NCBI GenBank assembly: GCA_029204225.1
Contig: CM055108.1
Location: forward strand, 9,954,293 to 10,018,292
Source of the DNA: Diphasiastrum complanatum
Taxonomy: Eukaryota; Streptophyta; Lycopodiopsida; Lycopodiales; Lycopodiaceae
DNA length: 64,000 nt
Reading direction: 5' to 3'
Shown here piece after piece: positions 20,801-30,869 of this stretch (the stretch's first letter is position 1; each line of letters opens with the position of its first letter). The translations under genes and the position numbers were made by a program. The notes beneath the pieces are model-generated. The model was given only the letters and a program-made list of their open reading frames with translations, was not told where the DNA came from and searched no databases.

Positions 20801-22205
20801 CGTTACATGTGAGCAGTTTTTTTCAGTTTCATGTATTGAGTGTAGATTTTCATCATTGAGGTTTTAGTTCTCTTTTTGGAAATGCAATTGCAAGTCCAAT
20901 CTCTTGTTGTCACTTTCAGCTACTCATACTAGTCTCATAGTGAGTTTCCCTTGTACAATGTTTTCAATTGAATATATATGTATTGCAGGAACAGCAAGCT
21001 CACTCAACTTTTGAGAGATTGTCTAGGTAAGATTTCCCATAAAGATGGATTTTCCTCATCTAGATTGACTAGAAATCTAAAGCCTATTTTTTTCTAATAC
21101 AGTTGAGCATAAGTTTCAAAAAAGCCACATCATTTTATCATGGATAAGCATAAATAAAACTCATCTTGACAAGAAGCTTCAAAATCTTTACATGTGTACT
21201 AGTTGTTCCTTTGACATGCAATACATGAAGGTAACCTAAGTGAACACAATTTCAGGGATGGACTCGAAGACATTGCTTTTGGTGCACATTAGTCCCAGAG
21301 AGGATGATGTAGGGGAAACTATCTGCTCTCTAGACTTTTCCTCAAGGGCACGGGGTGTCCATTTGGGAAAGGAGTTATCTGAGGTTAGTATAATGTTAAG
21401 TATTAATGTAAAGCTTAATGAAAGTGAATATTGAATGCAGTTTTCTTGTAATATGGTAGTCTCATTCGTGTTGCACAGTCTACCGATTGCAGTTTTGGAC
21501 AGCATCAATTGAATCTTGTTGTCAGTTTGAAAATAAGTTATCAGATTTAGCCTGATTATAACAGTTTCGGCTTGTTGTTTGATGCCTGGAAGTACTTTCT
21601 AGCTTGACAATTGACTCATATTTGTACATTGAATACCTGACTTGATTGGCAAAAGTAGCTTTTGTCGTGTTGATGAGATGAAGTTTCAGTGCACAACCGT
21701 TTTAGAGCAACTACAAAGTTCCAAGGCTCGAAGTCGAAAAAGTTTTTTCTTCTCTTCGTGTTATAAACCTCACACCTCAAATTTTCCTTTGACCATGCAG
21801 GTTGCAGCAATGGAGAAGGCAGCCACGAGAGCATGTGTGCTACGTAAAATGAAAGCGTATGAAGCCGAATGTCGTAGGCTGAGTGATAAGATCCATGCAA
21901 TTGAAACAGTCCTGAAACAGAAAATAGAGTCTGTTTCCGTTCATGAGCAAGATCCAGACAAGTCAGATAGAAATGGAGATCCAGCAGACCTTGAACCACT
22001 CAAAAACACCATGCTCCCACGGGAAAACACGGTCAGAAGGCACGTGTATGCCTTGCCAAGATTCATGTCTTCAACAGTCAGTAGTCGTGGCAAGAAAAGA
22101 CTCAACTTGGACAACATGGATCACCGCTTCTTTGCATCGCACTTTCCACACGAAGCTGGCAAAGATGAAAATCAAAAGGGCTACTCGACAAAATACAAAA
22201 GTTAA
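11839..22205 (+). CDS. KIN-14-type kinesin, ten exons
   Basis: A microtubule motor, ATP-driven and probably minus-end directed as is usual for KIN-14. Ten exons join in phase to 573 codons plus stop: 11839-12067, 12307-12390, 12538-12708, 12814-12920, 13062-13243, 13391-13549, 13746-13964, 20989-21026, 21256-21383 and 21801-22205. Every intron is GT-AG. A short N-terminal part (residues 1-104) leads to the motor at [10 protein letters not shown] (105-114). Walker A is GQTGTGKT (187-194), switch I NDTSSRSH (303-310) and switch II DLAGSE (337-342). The motor ends near 436 with [18 protein letters not shown], and a charged helical segment follows (440-485). The motor follows a short neck, and the end of the motor resembles the Arabidopsis At1g55550 group as I remember it. 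The ATG has an in-frame TGA 18 bases upstream. Intron 7 is 7.0 kb and full of transposons. The C-terminus is less certain, because another frame stays open from 21943 to 22314. Confidence 0.9.
14610..15232 (+). mobile_element. TRIM-like element with 51-bp interior
   Basis: LTR 1 spans 14610-14997, starting TGTTGCGG and ending TTCTTTACA. It is followed directly by the primer site TGGTATCAGAGC (14998-15009), matching the initiator Met tRNA end as in many plant LTR elements. LTR 2 begins at 15049 with TGTTGCGG, just after the purine tract GAGTGGGGG (15040-15048). The two share GCACATGAAAGTGTCGTGG and CTCCCATATATAAGTTGGGG, which includes a TATA-like box. LTR 2 fades out near 15232. The interior is only 51 bp, with no coding room, so the element is a non-autonomous terminal-repeat retrotransposon in miniature. 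I found no 5S rRNA-like block, which argues against the Cassandra family. Confidence 0.75.
14777..14990 (+). repeat. 106-bp tandem duplication inside the TRIM LTR
   Basis: Units at 14777-14882 and 14883-14990 both begin AGCCCTTTTGGGGGTTAGAC and carry GGGATCCCAGTACGCGGCT and a GTGTGTGTGCGTGGCC word. LTR 2 has a single partial copy starting at 15187. So LTR length differs by the number of units. Confidence 0.85.
15480..15660 (+). mobile_element. Possible copia gag scrap
   Basis: A plus-strand frame reads [16 protein letters not shown], a [13 protein letters not shown] stretch and RQLVYV, similar in layout to the helix-rich centre of copia gag (UBN2), which runs hydrophilic helix, IG, charged residues, hydrophobic strand. 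It is short and shifted relative to the next gag at 15849. The assignment rests on pattern only. Confidence 0.35.
15849..16330 (+). mobile_element. Copia gag fragment
   Basis: A 158-codon frame resembles a copia gag N-terminus. It has [47 protein letters not shown] and [19 protein letters not shown]. The gag at 28093 in this window has the same blocks (LWKVRMGSLL, KDAWDSLKKLYES), so the two belong to related families. The frame departs from gag after about 16200 and stops at 16323-16325. No protease or pol follows. Confidence 0.7.
16330..17479 (-). mobile_element. Probable non-coding interior of minus LTR element
   Basis: About 1.1 kb of A/C-rich sequence without a protein pattern on either strand. 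It lies directly inside a minus-strand primer site at 17480-17491, so it is likely interior or leader of a minus-strand LTR element. Words such as CCAAATTTTGACC and CATCAAAAA recur. Confidence 0.4.
17480..17750 (-). mobile_element. Minus-strand LTR end with primer site
   Basis: GCTCTGATACCA at 17480-17491 is the complement of the tRNA-iMet primer-binding site TGGTATCAGAGC. One base further right, TGTAAGAACC begins what would be the 3' end (CA on the minus strand) of the 5' LTR. The far LTR boundary is not identified. GAGAGAGAGAATATTCTCTT at about 17715-17733 includes a small inverted repeat. Confidence 0.5.
17940..19222 (+). mobile_element. Ty3/gypsy RT-RNase H fragment
   Basis: The first frame (17961-18440) holds the start of [57 protein letters not shown] and a [13 protein letters not shown] block. 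A frameshift near 18374 moves into the second frame (18374-19222) with [24 protein letters not shown], the catalytic FLDDILIYS and the [11 protein letters not shown] thumb. RNase H follows with [16 protein letters not shown] and [20 protein letters not shown]. It ends at TDHQPLKTF, before the end of RNase H. Integrase and LTRs are absent. One frameshift breaks the gene, while the rest is well preserved. Confidence 0.9.
19223..20680. other. Intron sequence without recognisable gene
   Basis: This part of the kinesin intron is T/C-rich at 19600-19800, where overlapping frames encode Leu/Phe/Ser-rich nonsense. It then becomes AT-rich. I see no conserved motif. Confidence 0.4.
20682..20752 (+). 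mobile_element. Short copia RT scrap
   Basis: A short plus frame reads [20 protein letters not shown]. It matches the copia RT catalytic region, normally YVDDIVITG, with Asn replacing the first catalytic Asp. Nothing else of RT is readable around it. Confidence 0.5.
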
Positions 22206-23465
22206 GGCACTAAAGTTCAACATCACCCCACTTTCTTCACAACCGGTACTTGATTCTCAGAAAACGATCGATCATACAATGTCAAGCAATAGAGGATCAA
22301 GGCCCTTTTCCTGAAAGCAAAAGACAAAGAAGGCATCAGAATTAATAAGGATCCTCACGGATAGAAAAATCCCACGTATATTATGCAAAGCTGCTAAAGA
22401 CATCGTGGCTTCTGAACAGGCTCGAAAACTTGCTAATAGAGTCCAACCCACCAACCTGAAGTGACCAGGATCCTTGCAGCCTCTTATAGAACTGGCACTT
22501 AAATTTTGTCTGCAGCTAAGAATGCCATTGTTTTGTTAGTTTTCACAATCTAGTAAAGGATTTGCTCCCAAGATTCCTTTTTGTTCATGAACTGAGGATT
22601 GTTCTTGAATCAAGGTTGCATTTGCTCAGGAAATTATGTGTTTTTGGATGCATTTGCCATAGTATGGGAACCCATAAAAACATTGAACCTCACATTATGA
22701 ACTTATGAACTTGAAAGTGACCTCATCTTGATTTCTTGCGGAATTTGATAGTGACCTCATTTCTATATTGTTTTGGGCATGTTGTGAAATTTATAGGACA
22801 TAAAAAAGCTCCACATTGTGCTTATAAAAATAGTTTTGAAAAAGATTTGAAAGATATATTGTGACTCATGAAAATGCATAAATTCAGCCCTAAAATGAGG
22901 TCTCCTTAACCATCCTTTAAGCTTGGGAAATATCTTCTAAGTGACCACGCCATAATTTTGTGGCTGTTTTACTAGTGCAAAGGTTACTGAAAAGACCATT
23001 CCCCAATACATTGAAGGTGGTTGAGATGCATATTGTTTTAGAAAAGAATTTTTTATGTATCTACGATTAGAACTCACTTTGGAGTTGATCTTGACATCCA
23101 AAGGGGAGGGAAAGAAAACTCGTCCACCCATACATTTTCAGTTTTGAGTGTTTTAATTTAATTTTCTTTTCTCTCTCTTGTATAATTAAGACTAAGAACA
23201 AGAATTGGTAAGTGCTTGAAACTTTGTCCATCATATTGCACTATGGACCACTCATTTTTATTTTATGTAATCTTCTATGAGCAATTCTCTCGAATATTTA
23301 TGACTACTTTGGCAATATTTACTCCATTATTGCCGATGGGAATTCGTGCACTAACTCAATACTTTAGCTAATCGCCATTGGTTGATAAATATTTTTGTCG
23401 AGTCATTTTAGGGAAATTGCCTCTCCCAATGGCCGGCCATTATCTACTACATGAACATTGAACAT
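22206..23465. other. Kinesin 3' flank and spacer
   Basis: A frame reading RILTDRKIPRILCKAAKDIV and then LANRVQPTNLK to a TGA at 22462 looks protein-like. It lies in line with the alternative frame 21943-22314, after one stop. It could be an extra C-terminal coding part of the kinesin or chance. From 22470 on, AT-rich spacer with repeated GTGACCTCAT words and no gene. Confidence 0.35.
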
Positions 23466-23468
23466 TGA

Positions 23469-23719
23469 GTTATTCTTTATCTTGTAAGTCCATGGATTAA
23501 ATCAAACGTAAAAACTTGAAGTGGGTAAATGAGATGATCTCAACCATTATTTGTGGACAATAAAAAAGTTCTTATTTTTAATCTTGTAGGTCCATAAGGA
23601 GAATCATACTTGAGAACTTGAGATGGGTAAAGGAGATGGACAATAAAAAAGTACTTATTTTTAATCTTGTAGGTCCATAAGGAGAATCATACTTGAGAAC
23701 TTGAGATGGGTAAAGGAGA
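23469..23719. repeat. 82-bp tandem repeat, three units
   Basis: Two nearly identical units (23556-23637 and 23638-23719) start GGACAATAAAAAAGT and contain AATCTTGTAGGTCCATAAGG and ACTTGAGATGGGTAAAGGAG. A degenerate first unit (about 23469-23555) shares ATCTTGTAAGTCCAT and CTTGAAGTGGGTAAATGAGA. The gradient suggests a recent duplication of an older unit. Confidence 0.85.
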
Positions 23720-24227
23720 CTTTCAACCATTCTTTGTGGAAATAAACAATTAGTTTTATCAAATACTTATCTGATGTATAAAATAGAATGCACAAGAATG
23801 TTGTCAAGTGCGTGCAAAATTATACATCTAGTCATGAAATTCACACAACAAATGTCTTCCATTCTTGTACCACCATATGTTTTTATTCCATTCTTTTATC
23901 ACCATATGTCAAATTTTCCAACCATTAAAAGAGTTGATGTGCATGTTTGTTTTTTTTTATAAAAGTACACTAATATACAATAAGCAATGGTGGTATATTG
24001 AGCATATGACCATGCATTGGCAATAGATTTAGGAAATGGCGGAGTGAGGGACAAGAGAAACCATATAATCAAATAGTTCAAGTTTGTCCACCATTTGGAA
24101 ATGGTGGAATAAATATAGATAGATTTTGGCCTTGCCTTGCAAAGTCAATACTATGTGGTAAGGTTGGTCAATGGAGTTTAAAAAAAAATTCAACATAAAA
24201 TTTCACTTTATTTGCATGTGAATCGAC
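23720..24227. other. AT-rich spacer
   Basis: No coding pattern. Short CCACCATATG words recur near 23870-23910. Confidence 0.4.
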
Positions 24228-25480
24228 ATGGCTGAGCATGGCAACATGAGCATTCACTTTTATCTTTGTGATATGGATTGCCGCCAGAACCCGAGAAATA
24301 AGTCAGCACAGAACAGACAAGAGAACATCAATAGTTCATCCTATGTCGAGGAGCCCGAGAGCTTAAATATGGGTGAAGAAAGAACGAACAAAAATTGCTC
24401 AACCGCCTATATCTGTGAAGACTGTGTGCAGAATCAACATCTGACACACATGAGGTGATCCTAGATTCAGGAGCCACCTCACACTTCATGACATCAAGAC
24501 GAATCATGCCTGATTTCATAAGTGTAGATCCTTCAAGATTCATAGTTCTTGGAGATGGATCTAGACATCAAGTGAATGGTATTGGTTCACTATGGCTCAA
24601 CACAAATGGCAGAGACAGACGACTGGAAGACGTTCTGTTCGTGCCTACTCTGCAACAAGACTTGCTCTTTGTAGCAAGGAGGGATGTGTGTGACGTTTTC
24701 TGACGAAGCATGCAACGTGATTGATGCCAATACTAGTACTCTCATCGCTCAAGGCAGAAAGAAGGGGAACCTATATCATCTGAAGGTATGCCTACCTACA
24801 GATCAGGTGCATCAGAGTCATGACGACTCGCCAGACACTCTGTGGCACAGAAGACTGCCACATGAGCTCAATCACACTTTACCAGGCAAGCCATCATGGA
24901 GCGATAATAGGGGTCAGCATCTCGAATGCAACCAATTCGACCACCTGTGATGCATGTTTGAAAGACAAGATGTCACGCACACCATTCATTAAAGACTCCT
25001 ACAGAACGACAAAGATTCTAGAGCTAGTGCACTTTGACATCTGCGGACCATTCAACGTGATCTCAATAGGAAGTTCAAATTATTATATAACCTTCATTGA
25101 TGATTATAGCAAATTTGCCAGAGTGTATTTTATTCAGAATAAATCTGAAGCACTTGATACATTCACAGAATATGTGAATTGGACTGAGAGATGTACATGT
25201 AGCAAAGTGAAGCAGATCAGGATAGATCGAGGTGGCAAATACATCTCGAATCGCTTCACTGACTTCTGCAATGATCGTGGGATCATTCACAGAAGAACTG
25301 CAACATACAACGAAAGAATAGGGCCCTGATGGAAGCAGCCAGATGCATGATGGCCTATTCGAAGGCTCCAAGACCTGACAACTGTGCAAGATCAAATAGA
25401 CCAAGCTATTCAGGAGCAGTACTGCTTCAAGGGCAACTGGACATGGCAGTGCTTGATCGAGAATGACTTCAAGGTGAATT
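24228..25480 (+). mobile_element. Copia protease-integrase region, frameshifted
   Basis: Decayed copia pol on the plus strand. The aspartic protease core is VILDSGATSHFMT (about 24452-24490), and DVLFVPTLQQDLLFV ends that frame region. Next, at 24684-24950, comes the gag-pre-integrase block DTLWHRRLPHEL. The integrase begins with a TCDACLKDKMSRTPF zinc-binding part and continues with LELVHFDICGPF, YYITFIDDYSKFARVYF, and RIDRGGKYISNRF, which holds the second catalytic position with DRGG for the usual DNGG. HRRTATYNE ends the frame at 25327-25329, and NRALMEAARCMMAYSKAP is readable in a shifted frame to about 25370. At least three frameshifts are needed. The N-terminal frame 24228-24458 may be the end of gag. 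Confidence 0.8.
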
Positions 25481-26600
25481 GAATGCAACCACCCTTGAAC
25501 AAGACACATACCTGCAAACACAAGTTCTGATTCAATAAGTTCAAACGAACAACATTGACTGAGTTGGATAAGGCGATAATCAAAGATTATGAGATAGCCG
25601 CTCAGGTCCTAGAATCGAACCCTTAGATTCCAGTTCCAGTGATGCCTCAGTTCTCACCTCAGCAACACGATCAGGGATAATTTGATATAGGATTGGATCA
25701 AGGAGCACATCAAGAAGATACAGAAGAAGTTACTGAAACCTAGGCCACGGACAAAGGTCCACTACCTCATGGGTCGGGCCATTATTTCAAAAGCCGATCA
25801 CCATCGAGGACTAGATCTAGGCATTTCTACAACAATATCCACATAAGTCCTCGAGGGTGGATGGGTATTAATAAGACATCAGAGATAGAGGCAGACAAAG
25901 AATTGGATAAACTACCCACATTGGGTGAGCAACCGCAATGGCGTACGATAGTATTTGAGAAAGCTCCATACTCAATCAGGAGATATGTTGCAAGTCCTCG
26001 CCAATTGTGAGTCGATCAATACTATGTCCCAATGCCATGACACAATAAGTAAAAGGATTTGGGTGTCCAAATGGACCAAATCAACATCCGTACCCCAAAT
26101 TGGCCCATAATCCATCAGGACTTTAGTTGGACAATTTCAGTTGATTTCAACAAAGCTCTTCAGGCATATGCGTACAAGTATACATCTATACCAAATCCAA
26201 CTGTTAGGAAGCTTGCTCTGTTCGCAAATGACTTGTCTAAGTTGGCATCCATTTCTACAAGATGGGATGATTGCCTACCTAAGTTGGCATTAGATCCAGA
26301 TATCTCAATAACGTCCGACAAGGTGCAAGATCAATTGTTAGTAGCCAGACTATACTATCGAGCTGCGATGCTGGGAGGATCATGGGAGTCCATAGTTTTA
26401 GCATGGACTACGTCAAAATGAATTGCCAACATGAATAAGTGATTTCTACCACACGAGTCTGATTTCAATATGGAGCACTTGAAATTCATGGAGAAAGTTC
26501 AATATCACGTGATAAAGGTGCAAAGAGAGGCCAACCAGAGCCCCAAGTGAATAATCTCACGAGGTGTCATGGGACTGCCACCAATTTTGGTGGGGTATAC
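25481..26600 (+). other. Unassigned 3' part of copia-like element
   Basis: Stop-riddled sequence with one 120-codon plus frame (26059-26421) reading KLALFANDLSKLASISTRWD and ending in SWESIVLAWTTSK. I do not recognise it. It lies between the integrase fragment and a candidate LTR start at 26601, so it may be non-coding 3' interior. Confidence 0.3.
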
Positions 26601-26858
26601 TGTTGGAGGGTTTGCGGATCCCAAGGCAACCCTAAACCTAGTTAGTAAGTGAGAGGGATTTGGCACCTTGCATGTGTAAGTCCAACCCGATGATCACATA
26701 GAGATTTGATTAATTAAAAAGTTAATAAAAGGACTTTAGGCCTTTTTGCGGGACTTCTAATGTCTCAGGGCCTAAAAGTCAAGTTAGTGAATAAACAAGG
26801 GGTTCCCACCAAAATTCAATTTCAAATTGGGTCCTCCAGTTAATGAATGAGTTCCTTG
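26601..26858 (+). repeat. Candidate LTR start, cut by copia insertion
   Basis: TGTTGGAGGGTTTGCGGATC begins right after a purine-rich GGTGGGGTATAC, which looks like a polypurine tract and LTR start. The segment ends at 26858, where the 5' LTR of the next copia element starts. The rest of this LTR was not found beyond that element. Confidence 0.4.
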
Positions 26859-29263
26859 TGTGAGAAATTTCACCTAGTTGTGCTATTTTGGTCATATTTG
26901 TATATTTGGCAATTGAGGCCAATATTCATATTAGACTTAGAGTTTGACTTTTCAAAGTTATATTAGTCTAACCACATTTGAATAAACACTTTTTGAAAGT
27001 TTGGGAAAGTGTAGTACACGAGTTTTAGAAGATTCAATTTGAATGTGAAGATATTTGAATCTAGTCCACATTAATGCTAGGCTTTTTGTTATGGAGGGAA
27101 ACCAAACTCATTAATGAGTCATGGATCTACTATATATAGTTGTACACTCATGGGATGAGACACATTCTCTCTCTCTTATCTCACTTCATGCTTATACATG
27201 AGTTCTCTTGGGTTCATCTATCCATTGGTGCACTGTATTTGTGATATCTTGCAACCTTGTGTGTACAATGTTTATTTTATGCTATTTTCGGATCCACACG
27301 TGTGAAATAAAGTAGATTAATATTTTTGTACGGACATAAACTTCATCATATCTTATGTTTGATGTTTGATCAGGTTCTTATTGAGTTTGCATCTCTTTCA
27401 TAGAGTAGTTGTTGGATTTTCTACATTGGCAACATTGCTAGAGTTGATCTATTTCTAACCAAAGATCAGATTATGGATTTGGATCTTAATTGATCCCAAA
27501 TTTTTCACATGGTATCAGAGCTTGTGTTGTAGGTTTTGAAAGGATCAAGCACATCTATCAAGGATTTGGAGAAGATATCAATGCTAGAGCATGCTAGATT
27601 GACTTCTACTCAAAATTCAGGTTTCTTGCATATGTAGATTGGATCTTTTGTTGATCAAATTCATTGTAGATCAATGAAGTTGACAAATTTTGATTTCACA
27701 CCATACTTACTGAAAATAGCCTATTTTTGATGCATTATGAAGGTCTCACTTGAGGCTACAAGATTCTATATCAAGTTTGTAGCAATTGCATGTAGAATTT
27801 GAAATATTAAATTTTTGTGATTTTGTCAAAGCCCTAATTTTGATTGGATCTCTATTTTGTGAGGTTACTGAACTTCATTAGAGTGTGTTTCAATCTTAGG
27901 AAGTGTCAAGAGTCATTAGATTGAGGATAGATAATAGGTTGATCAAGATTTCTACATTCTATGTGTTGATTTGCTAGATATAAGTGGTAGAAGAGAATTG
28001 AGAGGTTCCATATCTTTGTGATTTCTTTTTAGAAACATTTTTTGTAGTTCAAAAGAGTGGTTTGTGCATTGTAACAGGTTGAAAGAGAAGGATTGAGTCC
28101 TTGCAACATGACTACATCAAGTGGATACATGTTGGAAGGCAATGATAGGCTTACCTCAATCAACTATTCATTGTGGAAAGTGAGGATGGGATCACTTCTT
28201 GAGGTGAATGATGTTTTGGATATTGTTGTAGGTTTGGAGGAGAGTCCAGTAAGACAACAAGAACAATTGAGGTATGACAAGAGAGCTAAAAGAGCTCTAC
28301 ACAATGTGATAAAGATGAATGTTACCAATGAACTTCTCAAGAAAGTTGGTAAGAGTACTTCATCAAAGGATGCTTGGGATTCGTTGAAGAAGCTTTATGA
28401 ATCCGATTCTACTTCTAGAGTGTTGACTCTAAGGAGACAAATCTTTCAAAGTTTTCAAAAGAATGAAGAGAGTCCAAATATTTTGTTTTGAGAGTGAAGG
28501 CTTTGAATGATGAGTTAGCTTGCATTGATGAGAGCATTAAGGAAGGAGAGCTTGTTCAAGTTATTCTTAATGGTTTGTTGGATGCTCATGCTAACATTGT
28601 ACAAGGTCTTGCCATTCAAAGAACTTTGCCAAGTTTGATGGATCTTCAAGAGATCTGGATCAATGAAGAATATAGGCTTCATGCAAGTGGTGGATCTACG
28701 TCTCAAGTTGGAGAGGAGGATATGTTCATCAAGGGCAAAAGCAAAAGTAAGTGGTCTAAAGGTCAAGATCAAGGGGAGGCTTCTTCAAATGGAAAAAGAA
28801 AGATAGGTCAAAGCTAAAGTGCTTCTATTGTGGCATCAAAGCACTTTGCAAGTGAGTGCTACAAGAATAAGAGAGATCAAGGAGACAAGAAAGGTAATCT
28901 CACTCATGATGAAGATGGTTTGGATGTTCAAAACTCAAATGATGATGCTTTTGTGATGTCTTCATGTATGCTTGATAATGATGGAGATCTAGGTCCATGG
29001 TGGATTGATAGTAGTGCAAGCTCACACATGACTTTTCACAAATAGTACTTCACTTCTTTGTTGGCATATGGAGATGACACAAAGGTGATCCAAATGGCCA
29101 ATGATGGTGAGTGTGCAATCAAAAGGATTGGCACAACAGGTGAGCAAATACCTATTCAAGAGGTTGGCATAAAAGGATGGGGCACCTCAACTTCAAGTCA
29201 TTGGAGGTAATGGCTAAGAAGCAAGTTGTGATTGGTCTTCCAAGATCCTTAAGTAGCATCAAT

Positions 29264-30557
29264 CATGTTTGTGAGTCTTGTGCTTTGTCAAATTCACATA
29301 GAATACCTTATACTAGATCTACATCTAGATCTACAAATCCTTTTCAAATCGTATATTCGGATATTCATGGAATTACTACAATTAGCAATTGTGGAGCTAA
29401 GATGTGTGTAGCTTTCATTGGTGATTTTATTAGATTTTGTTGGATCTATCTACTAAAGAGCAAAGATTAAGTGTATGATGTCTTTGTGAAGTTCAAGAAT
29501 GCAAGGGAGAACCAATTTTCCACAAGGATCAAGTGCTTGAGGAGTGACAATGGTGGAGAGTACATATTTACCAAGTTCAAGGCTTTCTGTGATTAGCATG
29601 GGATCAGGAGGGAGTACACAACTCCAAGGACACCACAACAAAATGGAGTGGTCGAGAGGAAGAATAGGACTTTATGCAAAAGTGCCAAAGCCATGAGGTT
29701 AGGTGCTAATTTTCCAAAACCATTTTGGGATCAAGCTTTGTTGTGTGCTAACTTTCTATGCAATAGGTGGTTGAGTGCTATATTGGATTGAAGAACACCT
29801 TTTGAGATGCTATTCAAGAGGAGGCCGAGTGTCAACTTTCTTAAAGCATTTGGATGTACTTGCTATGTCAATATATCTCTTGATGATAGGACAAAGGAGG
29901 ATATCTTCAAGGAAAGGTATACATGTTTGTGAGTCTTGTGCTTTGTCAAAGTCACATAGAATACCTTATACTAGATCTACATCTAGATCTACAAATCCTT
30001 TTCAAATTGTATATTCAGATATTCATGGAATTACTACAATTAGCAATAGTGGAGCTAAGATGTGTGTAGCTTTCATTGGTGATTTTATTAGATTTTGTTG
30101 GATCTATCTACTAAAGAGCAAAGATTAAGTGTATGATGTCTTTATGAAGTTCAAGAATGCAAGGGAGAACCAATTTTCCACAAGGATCCAGTGCTTGAGG
30201 AGTGACAATGGTGGAGAGTACATATTTACCAAGTTCAAGGCTTTTTGTGATGAGCATGGCACCAGAACAAAATGGAGTGGTCTAGAGGAAGAATAGGACT
30301 TTATGCAAAAGTGCCAAAGCCATGAGGTTAGGTGCTAATTTTCCAAAACCATTTTGGGATCAAGCTTTGTTGTGTGCTAACTTTCTATGCAATAGGTGGC
30401 CGAATTCTATATTGGATGGAAGAACACCTTTTGAGATGCTATTCAAGAGGAGGCCAAGTGTCAACTTTCTTAAAGCTTTTGGATGTACTTGCTATGTCAA
30501 TATAACTCTTGATGATAGGACAAAGGAGGATCCATCTTCAAGGAAAGGTATATTTGT
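29264..30557 (+). repeat. 658-bp tandem duplication inside integrase
   Basis: Copy 1 (29264-29921) and copy 2 (29922 to about 30557) both begin CATGTTTGTGAGTCTTGTGC and cover the same integrase region, including DIHGITTISN and CVAFIGDFIRFCWIYLL. Copy 2 lacks about 28 bases around the HGIR-to-QNGVVE region. Copy 1 has extra stops (GATTAG; TTGGATTGA). Substitutions are few, so the duplication is younger than the gag decay. Confidence 0.9.
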
Positions 30558-30869
30558 TGGATATAGTGAGGTGAGTAAAGCCTACAAGGTTTACATTCCT
30601 TCTACTAACAAAGTGATTGTCGGTAGAGATGTCATTTTTTATGAGGGGAACATTCCAAAAGTATCTTCAAGCATTAGTGATGGTGATGTGGATGGATCTA
30701 ACATTTTTTATGTTGATGTGATGGATCCTAATTTAGATGGTGATGATGAAGGACATTCATCAAGTCAAAAGCCAAGGAGAACATCAAGGGAAAGACAAAT
30801 GTCACATATGATGAGAAAGGTAAGCAAGTTGTTGGAGGTACACACTTTGCCTTTCTAATCTCTTTTGGT

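Larger units (their letters stand above)
13965..20988 (+). other. 7.0-kb kinesin intron filled with transposons
   Basis: The donor is GTGAGT after the exon ending in CCTTATAG. The acceptor is TATTGCAG before the 38-base exon at 20989-21026. Both splice phases agree: an Arg codon split AG|G is followed by [13 protein letters not shown], a conserved kinesin block. The intron holds a TRIM-like element, two copia gag scraps, a minus-strand LTR/primer site, a gypsy RT-RNase H and a copia RT scrap. A 34-bp near-repeat flanks the cluster at 14240-14273 and 20755-20788. Confidence 0.85.
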
